From a virus, in IMG/VR virus record IMGVR_UViG_3300042465_008603, positions 1 through 22,487 of that record: DNA of 22,487 bases; one strand, written 5' to 3'. This document shows positions 8,030-14,318 of this stretch, piece by piece. A program made the translations under genes and the position numbers. Each line of letters opens with the position of its first letter. Positions within the stretch are counted from its first letter, which is position 1. The notes below the pieces were generated by a model that did no database searches, had not been told where the DNA came from, and worked only from the letters and a program-made list of their open reading frames with translations.

Positions 8030-9403
8030 TTATGAAATTACTAGAGTATCAATGTCCCTGGTTAATATATCGTTACGGTAACAGTAATAGCCTAAAGCCG
8101 TTGTGATATGCTGCTCTCTGAGCGAGTCGTTTTCGATTAGCTTAGAGTCTTTCTTAAGCTGAGTTAGCCTTAAACCTTTACCTAGATCCTTGGCCTCTTT
8201 GTAGATAAACAGATTAGACTGCTTTAGATCATTTCTACAGAGCCCGTTGATTAAGTTATGCCTAGCTTTAATTTGAGGGTTAGCTGCTGGGACTTCTATT
8301 TCAAACTCTAAAGCCGGCCTATGTTTTGGTCTATGGTTAGAGATCCAATTTTCTATTAGGTCCCAGTCTGGCTTATTACTACGGGTATCCCCATGCCTAC
8401 CAGAAGCGTCCCCGAAAAATCTAATCAATGGGAAAGGCTTATCTAGGTACCCATCGTTAGCTATCTCGTCCATCATGTCTAACGTTCTCATCCCTGGAAT
8501 GATCCAGGTTTTTCCTAGGTGGTACTGCCCGTTAATGTATTGGCCTGCGCCTATGCTCATGGGTTTACCGCTCTTAGAATTGTTAAAGTCTATAAACAGG
8601 TCCAGAGGTTTTGTTAGGTCCCAAACATAATCCCGATCTATATAGTTATTTTCATCCTCATAGGCATAGTAGACATTATCCCTATTAATCTCTATCCAGA
8701 GCCCTTCTAACATTCTTAAGCATTGTTTATGATCTAGAGTTTTACGTAAGCTATCCGTATACCAGGCAGGCAGAAAGGGGTTATCTTTTGTTTTTGAGTA
8801 AAATACTCTCCTGGTATCAGAAGCATTTTCTATAAAGTAGACATAGGCAGGGTGAGAGGGAGCGTCTGGGTTAGTAGCGCATAGTAGTAAATTCTCACCT
8901 ACTCCCTGGGCTCTACCTAAACGCATCCGGATCTCTGTTACCATGTCCATTGTATCGTTTTCGGTTAACTCCTCTATGATAGCTAGGCTAAGCTCATAGG
9001 ACCTGAATTTATCATAGTCCCCTTTATCCCAGCTTACCCCGTAGAAGATAGAGCCATTAGGTAAGATTATGGTAGTGTTTGATTTATTCCAATACTTTTT
9101 TAAGTCTGGGTAGTGCTTTAGAATCATGGCCCAGATAGTATTTTTCATATCGCTATGTACTCGCCTGCCTACTAAGATCCCTGCTCCTGGATATAAGAGC
9201 GCATGAGTTACGGCTATGTGAGCGAGTAAAAGACTCTTAGCAGATCCTACCGATCCACTTAGCAAAATCTCAAGTGGGCCCAGGTTATAGTTATAGTCAC
9301 TCCTAATGAGCTTAATAACTTCTATCTGGTACGGTACTAGGTACGGGTTAAACTCTGTTAGAGTAGGGACCGCACTAGCTACCTGGACCGCTTCTCTGGT
9401 CAT
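8030..9403 (-). CDS. terL: Terminase large subunit (packaging ATPase and nuclease)
   Basis: 457 residues. Walker A GSVGSAKS at residues 50-57, Walker B LSLAIIEE at 138-145 with the catalytic Glu, and the coupling motif CATNPD at 175-180 mark the motor domain. The nuclease domain follows: LDLFIDFNN with D272, then FFGDASGRHGD with D332. At the usual third acidic position the sequence is EQHITTALGYY, with Thr where many family members have Asp, so E430 or D426 may supply the third ligand. ATG 9403 has AAGG upstream. It follows TerS and a tiny membrane peptide and precedes the portal. It translocates DNA into the procapsid and cuts the concatemer. Confidence 0.93.
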   Translation of the reverse strand: MTREAVQVASAVPTLTEFNPYLVPYQIEVIKLIRSDYNYNLGPLEILLSGSVGSAKSLLLAHIAVTHALLYPGAGILVGRRVHSDMKNTIWAMILKHYPDLKKYWNKSNTTIILPNGSIFYGVSWDKGDYDKFRSYELSLAIIEELTENDTMDMVTEIRMRLGRAQGVGENLLLCATNPDAPSHPAYVYFIENASDTRRVFYSKTKDNPFLPAWYTDSLRKTLDHKQCLRMLEGLWIEINRDNVYYAYEDENNYIDRDYVWDLTKPLDLFIDFNNSKSGKPMSIGAGQYINGQYHLGKTWIIPGMRTLDMMDEIANDGYLDKPFPLIRFFGDASGRHGDTRSNKPDWDLIENWISNHRPKHRPALEFEIEVPAANPQIKARHNLINGLCRNDLKQSNLFIYKEAKDLGKGLRLTQLKKDSKLIENDSLREQHITTALGYYCYRNDILTRDIDTLVIS

Positions 9404-9488
9404 TTATTACTTACCTTAGACGGTAAATTTATGATTATCTGCATACTTTCTAAGCTAAAGGCATGGTAAAAATACATAAACTTTATGC

Positions 9489-9563
9489 CTATTCTCGTTT
9501 CTTAATAATTAAGAATAGGACCATTGATACAGTGAAAGCTAAGACGGTAATTTTCTCACTCAT
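9489..9563 (-). CDS. 24-residue single-helix membrane peptide between TerS and TerL
   Basis: MSEKITVLAFTVSMVLFLIIKKRE. The start overlaps the end of the TerS gene in the arrangement ATGAGTGA, which suggests coupled translation. The sequence is one hydrophobic helix of about 17 residues with a positive C-terminal tail, as in a small inner-membrane peptide. The gap between TerS and TerL otherwise holds nothing. The same arrangement (ATGACTGA and a single helix) recurs after the lipoprotein gene near 20.08 kb. It could be a holin-like or regulatory membrane peptide. Function unknown, and such short frames can be accidental. Confidence 0.45.
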   Translation of the reverse strand: MSEKITVLAFTVSMVLFLIIKKRE

Positions 9564-10026
9564 CTTTTTTACCTGGTAGAGCGTAAGCTAACTTAATAAG
9601 ATTTTTCGTACTATCGTCTACGGTATGCTCTACTTTCTCTTTGAAAGTATCAGATACGCTATTAAGAATGAATTTAACAAAACCCGGATCGTATGCCCTA
9701 GATATCCCACCTTGCACTAAAATATTCTCCTGGATCTTTTTACACTTGTTAAATGCTACTAAAAACTCATTGTGCTCAGAAGCCCAGTTATGTAGAGTCT
9801 GCATAGTCACATCTCTAATTACTGCTGAGTAGTATTGGAAAGTGGGGAGATCGTTAAGCTCTTTTTTATTAAAAGTCTTAGACTCTTTATAGATCCCTCG
9901 ATTAAAGTATTCGAGCATCTCTTTACAAAATGATGGATCATACTTACTAGGTCTACCCTCTCCAGGTCTAGGAGCTCTTTTAGGTACCTTAAGTTTCTTA
10001 GTCTGTTTGTTAATCTCTTTTTTCAT
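9556..10026 (-). CDS. terS: Terminase small subunit
   Basis: 156 residues. It has a basic N-terminus (KKEINKQTKKLKVPKRAPRP), then GRPSKYDPSFCKEMLEYF, a helical DNA-binding region with VTMQTLHNWASEHNEFL (helix-turn-helix-like) and FNKCKKIQENILVQGGISRAYDPGFVKFILNS, all typical of gp3/Terminase_2-like small subunits that recognise the packaging site and stimulate TerL. ATG 10026 has GGGAG upstream and overlaps the previous gene by 17 bases. It lies in the conserved order TerS, TerL, portal. Confidence 0.82.
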   Translation of the reverse strand: MKKEINKQTKKLKVPKRAPRPGEGRPSKYDPSFCKEMLEYFNRGIYKESKTFNKKELNDLPTFQYYSAVIRDVTMQTLHNWASEHNEFLVAFNKCKKIQENILVQGGISRAYDPGFVKFILNSVSDTFKEKVEHTVDDSTKNLIKLAYALPGKKDE

Positions 10027-10225
10027 TCCATTTCTCCCAGAATCTAGTGACGTTGTGCTTTATAGTTACGTTTTTCTCTTCTGCTATAAGTATGTTTGAG
10101 GCTTTAGAGAAGTATAAAATGACTGCTTTAAAATATTCCGGTCCTGAGTATTTAACTCTAATGATCTCTATGTAGAAACTATTCTCCGGTACATGCCAAA
10201 ACTTACCAGGTATAAACTCAGACAT
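10010..10225 (-). CDS. Small late-operon protein of unknown function
   Basis: A 71-residue protein rich in aromatic residues (KFWHVPENSFYIEII, GPEYFKAVILYF, TRFWEKWNEKRD), with alternating hydrophobic stretches suggesting beta strands and a C-terminal charged helix. No signal peptide. It lies two bases after the previous gene and overlaps TerS by 17 bases. A DNA-packaging or regulatory accessory role is suggested only by its place. I do not recognise the family. Confidence 0.65.
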   Translation of the reverse strand: MSEFIPGKFWHVPENSFYIEIIRVKYSGPEYFKAVILYFSKASNILIAEEKNVTIKHNVTRFWEKWNEKRD

Positions 10226-10227
10226 AA

Positions 10228-10407
10228 CTACTCTTTGATAAAAGCTACAGTTAGAAGCTTCTCATCATTAAGGTAAGCGCTCATGAGTTTATTAATTAAT
10301 GCTTGATCGTTTGGGTTAATCTCTAACTTGACCGTTATAGATCCGTCTACTCTGGTACTTATTGAGGATAGTATGGCCTGACAGGCGCCTATTTCTTTTG
10401 TGCTCAT
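10228..10407 (-). CDS. Small conserved-looking phage protein, first gene of the late operon
   Basis: I place the start at ATG 10407 (MSTKEIGACQAILSSISTR), giving 59 residues, because GAAGG lies at a good distance upstream. The longer frame from GTG 10455 has a poor site and would overlap the candidate promoter. The protein has a helix followed by VDGSITVKLEINPNDQALIN and a final LLTVAFIKE strand. The compact alpha/beta pattern and STRVDGS segment look like a phage protein family, but I cannot assign a function. It heads the minus-strand block that leads to TerS. Confidence 0.6.
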   Translation of the reverse strand: MSTKEIGACQAILSSISTRVDGSITVKLEINPNDQALINKLMSAYLNDEKLLTVAFIKE

Positions 10408-10455
10408 CTTAAAGCCTTCGCTTAAAGTTTTAAAGCTATTCAGCTTTTTATACAC

Positions 10456-10484
10456 TTTAACCTAGTACGATAGTAGTACGTCAA
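10456..10484 (-). promoter_or_regulatory. Candidate late promoter
   Basis: On the minus strand TTGACG (10484-10479) is followed after 17 bases by GTTAAA (10461-10456). The first box matches the sigma-70 -35 consensus at five of six positions, the second only weakly. It lies in the short divergent gap between the late operon and a lone plus-strand gene, and would start RNA about 40 bases before the chosen ATG. The surrounding sequence repeats AGTACG and GTAGTAG elements, which could bind an activator. Confidence 0.3.
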
Positions 10485-10524
10485 GTAGTAGACTTATAAG
10501 ATTTAACTAATTAGCCTGTTATTA

Positions 10525-10785
10525 ATGAAAGCTTTCATCTTTTTAGCTTTATTTATGTACCCCTCTTACTCTTACACTAGAGACTACCTACTCGAAACTA
10601 TGTTTAACTCCTGGGCATACACCCCAGAGGCTCAGGATAATAAGGAAGATGTAGAAGTAGATGAGTCTGTAGATAACTCTGGAGAGGCAGAGCATTATAG
10701 CTGGGATAATCTTTACCTAGATCCCTATGCAGATACGATTATAATCTACAATGACGCAGATAGTTCTGGTTGTGGCTGCCATTGA
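10525..10785 (+). CDS. Secreted acidic small protein, single plus-strand gene between two minus-strand blocks
   Basis: 86 residues. It has an N-terminal signal-like segment (MKAFIFLALFMYPSYSYTRD, probable cleavage after residue 16-18), then a very acidic mature part (DNKEDVEVDESVDNSGEAE) ending in SSGCGCH. It stands alone on the plus strand between the late operon and the minus-strand early block and overlaps the convergent gene's 3' end by 40 bases. The ribosome binding site is weak. Position and export signal suggest a moron-like gene acting in the envelope, for example in superinfection exclusion or metal binding through the Cys-Gly-Cys-His end. That is speculation. Confidence 0.6.
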   Translation: MKAFIFLALFMYPSYSYTRDYLLETMFNSWAYTPEAQDNKEDVEVDESVDNSGEAEHYSWDNLYLDPYADTIIIYNDADSSGCGCH

Positions 10786-11003
10786 CCTTTAAAACCTGGA
10801 TATACTTTCCAGGAGTCTCTAACCCCGTAATGGTATCTCTGGTTTGATATTGCTATTTGAAAGGCAGATAGATTCGCCTGTTTTTGGTCATACTTAAGCT
10901 TAGCTAGCCATAGGTCCCAGTTATCCTGCCATGACTGTAGACGCTTAATTTCTTCCTCTCCTGGTAGATACTTAAGAGGGAAGAAGATAACCCGTCCCAT
11001 CAT
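10746..11003 (-). CDS. Small unknown protein, last gene of the minus-strand early block
   Basis: 85 residues, rich in Trp and Gln (RLQSWQDNWDLWLAKLKYDQ, KVYPGFKGQWQPQPE). No membrane segment. The start ATGATGG overlaps the stop of the HEXXH peptidase gene, and with no ribosome binding site in view the two are probably translationally coupled. Its 3' end overlaps the convergent plus-strand gene by 40 bases. Family not recognised. The coupling suggests that it works with the peptidase. Confidence 0.6.
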   Translation of the reverse strand: MMGRVIFFPLKYLPGEEEIKRLQSWQDNWDLWLAKLKYDQKQANLSAFQIAISNQRYHYGVRDSWKVYPGFKGQWQPQPELSASL

Positions 11004-11302
11004 TTGAAAATGCTTTTTTGAGCTATAACGTCCTCTATAAGCGTAGCGAAAGACTGGACTATAACTTCCTGGAGCTCAGGGGGTAGGATCTGGTCTAGTC
11101 CTGTAAACGTTTTGCAAGCGTGGCCCATCTCATGATAGAGCCAGTATAGCTGAGTCCTCTTAGGAGCATTACCGTCTATGTAAATAACTCTCTGGGTAGG
11201 GTCCCAGATACCTGCAGCGTCCTGGAAAATAACGTCTAGCTGCTCTTTAGTGCAGATTTTAATAGGTATTTTGCGTCCGTAGATAGTGACAAATTTTGGC
11301 AT
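11000..11302 (-). CDS. Small zinc metallopeptidase-like protein (HEXXH, ImmA/IrrE-like)
   Basis: 100 residues. LYWLYHEMGHACKTF carries H57-E58-x-x-H61, the zinc-binding HEXXH helix, preceded by a strand pattern (DPTQRVIYIDG) usual in ImmA/IrrE and SprT-like folds. The helix after it (PPELQEVIVQSFATLIEDV) may supply the third ligand through a Glu. ATG 11302 has AGGGGG upstream. ImmA-type proteases cleave phage repressors, and an XRE regulator is encoded about 1 kb upstream in the same block, so control of that regulator is a reasonable hypothesis. No signal peptide, so it should act in the cytoplasm. Confidence 0.7.
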   Translation of the reverse strand: MPKFVTIYGRKIPIKICTKEQLDVIFQDAAGIWDPTQRVIYIDGNAPKRTQLYWLYHEMGHACKTFTGLDQILPPELQEVIVQSFATLIEDVIAQKSIFK

Positions 11303-11354
11303 GGTATCCCCCTACTAAAATTGTAGAGGAGATAGGGACATAATGTTAGTGATT

Positions 11355-11398
11355 AATACCCGACTAAGGTACTACCCCTATGTGAAAGTCTGGGTATT
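11355..11398. repeat. Hairpin-forming inverted repeat at the end of the CxxC-protein gene
   Basis: AATACCCGAC (11355-11364) faces GTCTGGGTATT (11388-11398), a 10-bp stem with one bulged base around a 23-base loop. It spans the stop codon of the CxxC-protein gene. There is no T run on either side, so it may slow or process RNA, or be a weak terminator, rather than be a classical one. The AATACCC/GGGTATT arms recur, in reversed order, in the hairpin at 18488. Confidence 0.4.
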
Positions 11399-11588
11399 TA
11401 TCGTGTATTTGATTTACTGCGTTAATTAAATCATGACTAGCTACCTTTCCTGATATGACTAGGCGCTTATAAGTAAGAGCGTTTACCTTATCTTTTACCT
11501 GCATACTCTCCCAGGTAGTTTTATCCTGGGCCCGCATATCGCAGCCTATACAGGTCTTTTTAATTTCTTGGCATATCTCACAAGCCAT
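11364..11588 (-). CDS. Small zinc-binding protein with two CxxC motifs
   Basis: 74 residues. The N-terminus MACEICQEIKKTCIGCD places C3-x2-C6 and C13-x2-C16, a compact zinc-finger arrangement. The rest is mixed alpha/beta (VNALTYKRLVISGKVASH, INAVNQIHDKYPDFHIGVV). ATG 11588 has the AGGGGTAGAAA site seen elsewhere in this genome and overlaps the previous gene by 11 bases. A nucleic-acid-binding or host-takeover role is possible. Family not recognised. Confidence 0.68.
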   Translation of the reverse strand: MACEICQEIKKTCIGCDMRAQDKTTWESMQVKDKVNALTYKRLVISGKVASHDLINAVNQIHDKYPDFHIGVVP

Positions 11589-11958
11589 TTTCTACCCCTG
11601 GTTTTTCATCAAATATTTCTAGCTCTTTCTTTATTGCTTTCTCGCTTAGCCCTATGTCTATTAAGATCCTTTTAAACTGCGTCCTACTTAGAGCTATCTT
11701 TCCAGGTATATAGTTAAACTGCTTACTAAATTCCTTAAGCGTCTCGCCTTCTACTATCGCCCCGGATATAAAGCTAGGTTTTTTCATAATCTCATTCTGC
11801 ACCTTGAGCTTATCAACTTCACCCTGCATAAACTCGGCACCTGCTCTAAATGCCTGCTTCATTAATTCAAAATTTACTTTGTCGGAAACATCCGATCTGT
11901 CGTCTCCTCTCATCTGTGTGGCATGAACTTCTGCCGCCTCTTCGATTCTAGTTTTCAT
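11578..11958 (-). CDS. Unknown early protein
   Basis: I choose ATG 11958 (MKTRIEEAAEVHA), preceded by GAGGGGG at optimal distance, over the ATG five codons upstream. This gives 126 residues. It is helical in the first half (FELMKQAFRAGAEFMQGEVDKLKVQNEIM). The second half contains SRTQFKRILIDIGLSEKAIKKELEIF, which could be a small DNA- or protein-binding helical domain. It overlaps both neighbours by 11 bases and is clearly part of the operon. Family not recognised. Confidence 0.65.
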   Translation of the reverse strand: MKTRIEEAAEVHATQMRGDDRSDVSDKVNFELMKQAFRAGAEFMQGEVDKLKVQNEIMKKPSFISGAIVEGETLKEFSKQFNYIPGKIALSRTQFKRILIDIGLSEKAIKKELEIFDEKPGVENGL

Positions 11959-12295
11959 TAAACCCCCTCTCATTACCCAGCATTTTAATTACCTCTCTAG
12001 CTTTCTCCCCATTATCCTGCATATCTATTAGAGAAGGGCTCCCCTGGTAGTTATTTTTATCTGCATAAAAACCTAATGCCCGTATAGTAAGCTCCAGGCG
12101 CTCCCTTAATCTGAATTTATCTGCCTGTACCTCTGTTAGTATAGCCTCAGCATACTTTAGGTTGTGCTCTAAAATATCGGTGCGTCTTTGTTCTACATAG
12201 ATATGATTAAAAAGCTTCTCATTATACGATAGTCTTTTTTTGAGCTCCTCATTATCTTTTAAAATCTTTTTTATAAACTGTATTTTTTTTCCCAT
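11948..12295 (-). CDS. Coiled-coil early protein of unknown function
   Basis: 115 residues, almost entirely helical and charged: FIKKILKDNEELKKRLSYNE, then ILEHNLKYAEAILTEVQADK and FRLRERLELTIRALGFYAD. These heptad-like stretches predict a coiled coil and a dimer. ATG 12295 has AGAGGT upstream. No catalytic motif or export signal. It lies between the XRE regulator and small unknowns in the minus-strand early block. Similar anonymous coiled-coil proteins are frequent in phage early regions. Confidence 0.65.
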   Translation of the reverse strand: MGKKIQFIKKILKDNEELKKRLSYNEKLFNHIYVEQRRTDILEHNLKYAEAILTEVQADKFRLRERLELTIRALGFYADKNNYQGSPSLIDMQDNGEKAREVIKMLGNERGFNEN

Positions 12296-12332
12296 TGATT
12301 AACCTCTATAGTTTTTTAAGTTTTTATAATGC

Positions 12333-12599
12333 TTACTCTATATTTAAAGATTTATTTAAGCTCTCGTTATAGTCTTTAGTCATAGCGTCTATGATTTCTG
12401 CCCTGGATATGTAAAGAGCACTAGAAAGTCTGCTAATACTCTTAGAAGGGAAGGGGCATAAAGCTCGTTCAATATTAGAAACATACTGAGAGTTATTTTT
12501 TTTCCATCCTAGGAGCCCGGTTAAAGTTATCTGGCTCATTCTTAAATCTAGACGCTTATTTCTTATTAGACTGGCCATGTTTGTAGGTACAATTCTCAT
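12333..12599 (-). CDS. XRE-family helix-turn-helix regulator
   Basis: 88 residues from ATG 12599, chosen because AGGGGACCT precedes it. A longer frame from TTG 12629 lacks such a site. Residues about 8-75 form a Cro/C1-type fold: ASLIRNKRLDLRMSQITLTGLL, then NNSQYVSNIERALCPFP as the recognition helix and turn, and SISRLSSALYISRAEIID. It would bind a palindromic operator, and candidates lie at 14326-14341 in front of the initiator gene. With no integrase present it is more likely a switch for early genes than a lysogeny repressor. Confidence 0.78.
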   Translation of the reverse strand: MRIVPTNMASLIRNKRLDLRMSQITLTGLLGWKKNNSQYVSNIERALCPFPSKSISRLSSALYISRAEIIDAMTKDYNESLNKSLNIE

Positions 12600-12618
12600 A
12601 GGTCCCCTGTAGTTTAGT

Positions 12619-13422
12619 TTATTTATCAAGCTTATTTCTCTGACTATACATCTCTTTAAATTTTTTAAAGTCTATCGCAAGGTCCCCAGAAAATGACCTT
12701 AATCGTTTATCATACTGTAGATAATACAGACTATGTAGGAGCTCCTGGGATCTATGCTTTACTACTCTGATAGTAGGATAAAACCCCTCTTCTATCTCAA
12801 AACGCTGCAGGATATAAGCAAACTCTACCAGGTTAGCAATAGACTTAGAGCCTCTAATATCATTTATATTAATAAGCCTACCCATAGAGTCTGTAGCTTT
12901 TGCGTCTGTATGAGCTATTAACACCGTAGCTATGTCTAGCCTGGTAGTAATCTCCTTAAGCTTTTTAGCAAAACTACCCTGCTCCCTAGCAGTCCTATCA
13001 TTGTAGAGTGAGCTAGTCGTAACGTTATCGAATATTAAAACGTCTGGTTTATTAAACTCTACCCACTCGAAAAAAAGCATTTCTGTTACCCTCTGAGCGT
13101 CTAGCTCTGAGAAGGCATTAGTAGTTAGAAGTTTATCGTGACTAGGCATACCGTAGCTTAACTGCCGTTTATAATCTTCTACCGTTTCCTCAGATAGCCA
13201 AACACCTACAGAAAGCTGATTATCTGCGTTAAAAATTATATCCCTTAAAACGGTCCTTACGAGCGTTGACTTGCCACCCCCTGTGGTACCAAGGACCAGG
13301 TGCAGAGAACCTCTCCTAAGCCCGTTGTGAGCGTTTAGGAAGCCTAATTTACTGTGGGCATGAACTAGTTTAGTCTTGTCGTCATATTGCTGCTGTTCGT
13401 CATTAGTGAAATAGAGCGTCAT
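12619..13422 (-). CDS. Replicative helicase-like ATPase (RepA/DnaB C-terminal type)
   Basis: 267 residues. Walker A GTTGGGKS at 45-52, SEET with the probable catalytic Glu at 79, Walker B VLIFDN at 128-133, sensor IAHTD at 169-173, then DIRGSKSIANLVEFAY (188-203) and VVKHRSQ (221-226). The last two correspond to the DnaB RGS-x-I and arginine-finger motifs. The DnaB N-terminal primase-interacting domain is missing, as in RSF1010 RepA-type helicases of similar length. ATG 13422 has AGGGGTAAG upstream. It directly follows the initiator gene, the order seen in P22 (genes 18 and 12). It should form a hexamer and unwind DNA at the origin. Confidence 0.85.
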   Translation of the reverse strand: MTLYFTNDEQQQYDDKTKLVHAHSKLGFLNAHNGLRRGSLHLVLGTTGGGKSTLVRTVLRDIIFNADNQLSVGVWLSEETVEDYKRQLSYGMPSHDKLLTTNAFSELDAQRVTEMLFFEWVEFNKPDVLIFDNVTTSSLYNDRTAREQGSFAKKLKEITTRLDIATVLIAHTDAKATDSMGRLININDIRGSKSIANLVEFAYILQRFEIEEGFYPTIRVVKHRSQELLHSLYYLQYDKRLRSFSGDLAIDFKKFKEMYSQRNKLDK

Positions 13423-13437
13423 TTCTTACCCCTAGCG

Positions 13438-14249
13438 TTAATTAATACTATAATCGTACGGAACTATTTTAGCTGCTGCCTCTTCAAAAAATGCTTTTAA
13501 ATTAAAATCTGCTTCTGAGAGATTACCTTTAAGTTTTTTATTATTATCCCGGTCAATCCAGCTAGATAGAAACGTCCCAGCTTGACGCTTTTTATTCTCA
13601 AGCTGCCAGTAGAAAGCCTTCTGGATAACTTCGCTCAGGTAGTCGTAGTCATACTTTTTTAGGAGCTTTTCTTGTAAAGCGAAAGTCCCTTTTCTAATCC
13701 AGGTAATAACTTCAGGATCGGTAAAGCTTAAAACTTCTAAAGGTGAGTTTACACTAGGAGTATTTTGTTTAGGTATACTATCAACTAAAACTTGTTTATC
13801 TAATTTATTAGCGCTGCCTATTATATTCTTATCTCTTCTCTTCTTATCTAATCTAGTCTTATCTAGGGGCAAGTTACTGGCAAGTTGCTGGCAAGTTACT
13901 GGCAAGTTTTTAGTGTGATTATCCTTTATTTTTAAAAGGTTAGGTAATTCGATTACGTAATCATAATCATTTTCAGTTACTTTACAAAGATTTGAAAGTG
14001 ATAATGAAACCATAACTAAACTGGTTTGTTTTGACTTTGTTCTTAGTTTGTTCTGGATTAGTTTCTTGTTTAAAGTGAAAACCGGATCGGTTTGACCGTC
14101 CCATTTATCTGCGCAGATCTCCAAAATCTTCCAATATGCTGCATAGCCCAAGTGTCCAAATTGTTCCTCTAATCGGTTAATAGCAGCGTCATTTGAAGCA
14201 TTAGAATAATGTTTAAACCACTTTATAAGATACCCCCAGGTATGGACAT
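13438..14249 (-). CDS. Replication initiator (replisome-organiser type), 5' end apparently frameshifted
   Basis: The main frame is open from the TAA at 14278 down to 13438. Its first standard start is TTG 14151, inside the conserved domain: upstream codons read IKWFKHYSNASND and INRLEEQFGHLGYAAYWKIL, the N-terminal signature of phage replisome organisers (WFKH...GYxxYW). The best start is ATG 14249, six bases after AGGA, but it is one frame off and meets TAA after eight codons. A minus-one shift at the G5 run (14237-14233) joins them into MSIPGGYLIKWFKHY. The product is then about 270 residues: winged-helix N-terminus, a basic linker containing the DNA repeats, and a C-terminal helical domain (FTDPEVITWIRKGTF, QAGTFLSSWIDRDNN). 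It probably binds the repeats in its own gene and recruits the helicase encoded next. Confidence 0.75.
13827..13864. repeat. Three TCTTATCT repeats with exact 15-bp spacing
   Basis: TCTTATCT occurs at 13827-13834, 13842-13849 and 13857-13864. The period is a multiple of three, and the encoded peptide is also repetitive (LDKTR, LDKKR, RDKN), so selection on the basic peptide may contribute. The array abuts the four 11-bp iterons and forms an AT-rich flank to them. Confidence 0.6.
13868..13911. repeat. Four tandem 11-bp iterons, candidate origin of replication
   Basis: GGCAAGTTACT (13868), GGCAAGTTGCT (13879), GGCAAGTTACT (13890) and GGCAAGTTTTT (13901) abut without spacers, so GGCAAGTT repeats every 11 bp, close to one helical turn. 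Because 11 is not a multiple of three, the peptide is not repetitive here, so the repeat is conserved as DNA. AT-rich sequence lies on both sides (13798-13860 and 13912-13950). The position inside the initiator gene parallels the lambda origin in gene O and the P22 origin in gene 18. Confidence 0.68.
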
Positions 14250-14269
14250 AAATTGTCCTTTTATTAAGA

Positions 14270-14318
14270 TTCCCCGGTTAGCAGTAGCAGAAGCTAAAGG
14301 CAAACCTAACTCGGGGAA
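14270..14318. repeat. Long stem-loop between divergent early blocks
   Basis: TTCCCCG-GTTAG (14270-14281) pairs with CTAAC-T-CGGGGAA (14306-14318): 12 bp with one bulged base and a 24-base loop. It lies just upstream of the initiator's ribosome binding site (14259-14256), so it could be a leader-RNA control element, a protein-binding site or an origin-associated hairpin. There is no T run after either arm, so a terminator is unlikely. Confidence 0.55.

Noticed and set aside
9641-9832. Plus-strand open frame opposite TerS
   Set aside because: Shadow of the small terminase gene.
10405-10455. Longer start (GTG 10455) for the first late gene
   Set aside because: It has no good ribosome binding site and would abut the candidate promoter; ATG 10407 has GAAGG upstream.
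10795-10815. CCTGGA/TCCAGG hairpin as a terminator for the lone plus-strand gene
   Set aside because: Only six pairs, no T run, and it lies in the coding part of the convergent gene.
12600-12629. TTG 12629 start for the XRE regulator
   Set aside because: ATG 12599 has a strong AGGGGACCT site and begins just before the helix-turn-helix domain.
14270-14318. tRNA or known riboswitch at the long stem-loop
   Set aside because: A single stem with no cloverleaf, no T-loop sequence and no recognised ligand-binding core.
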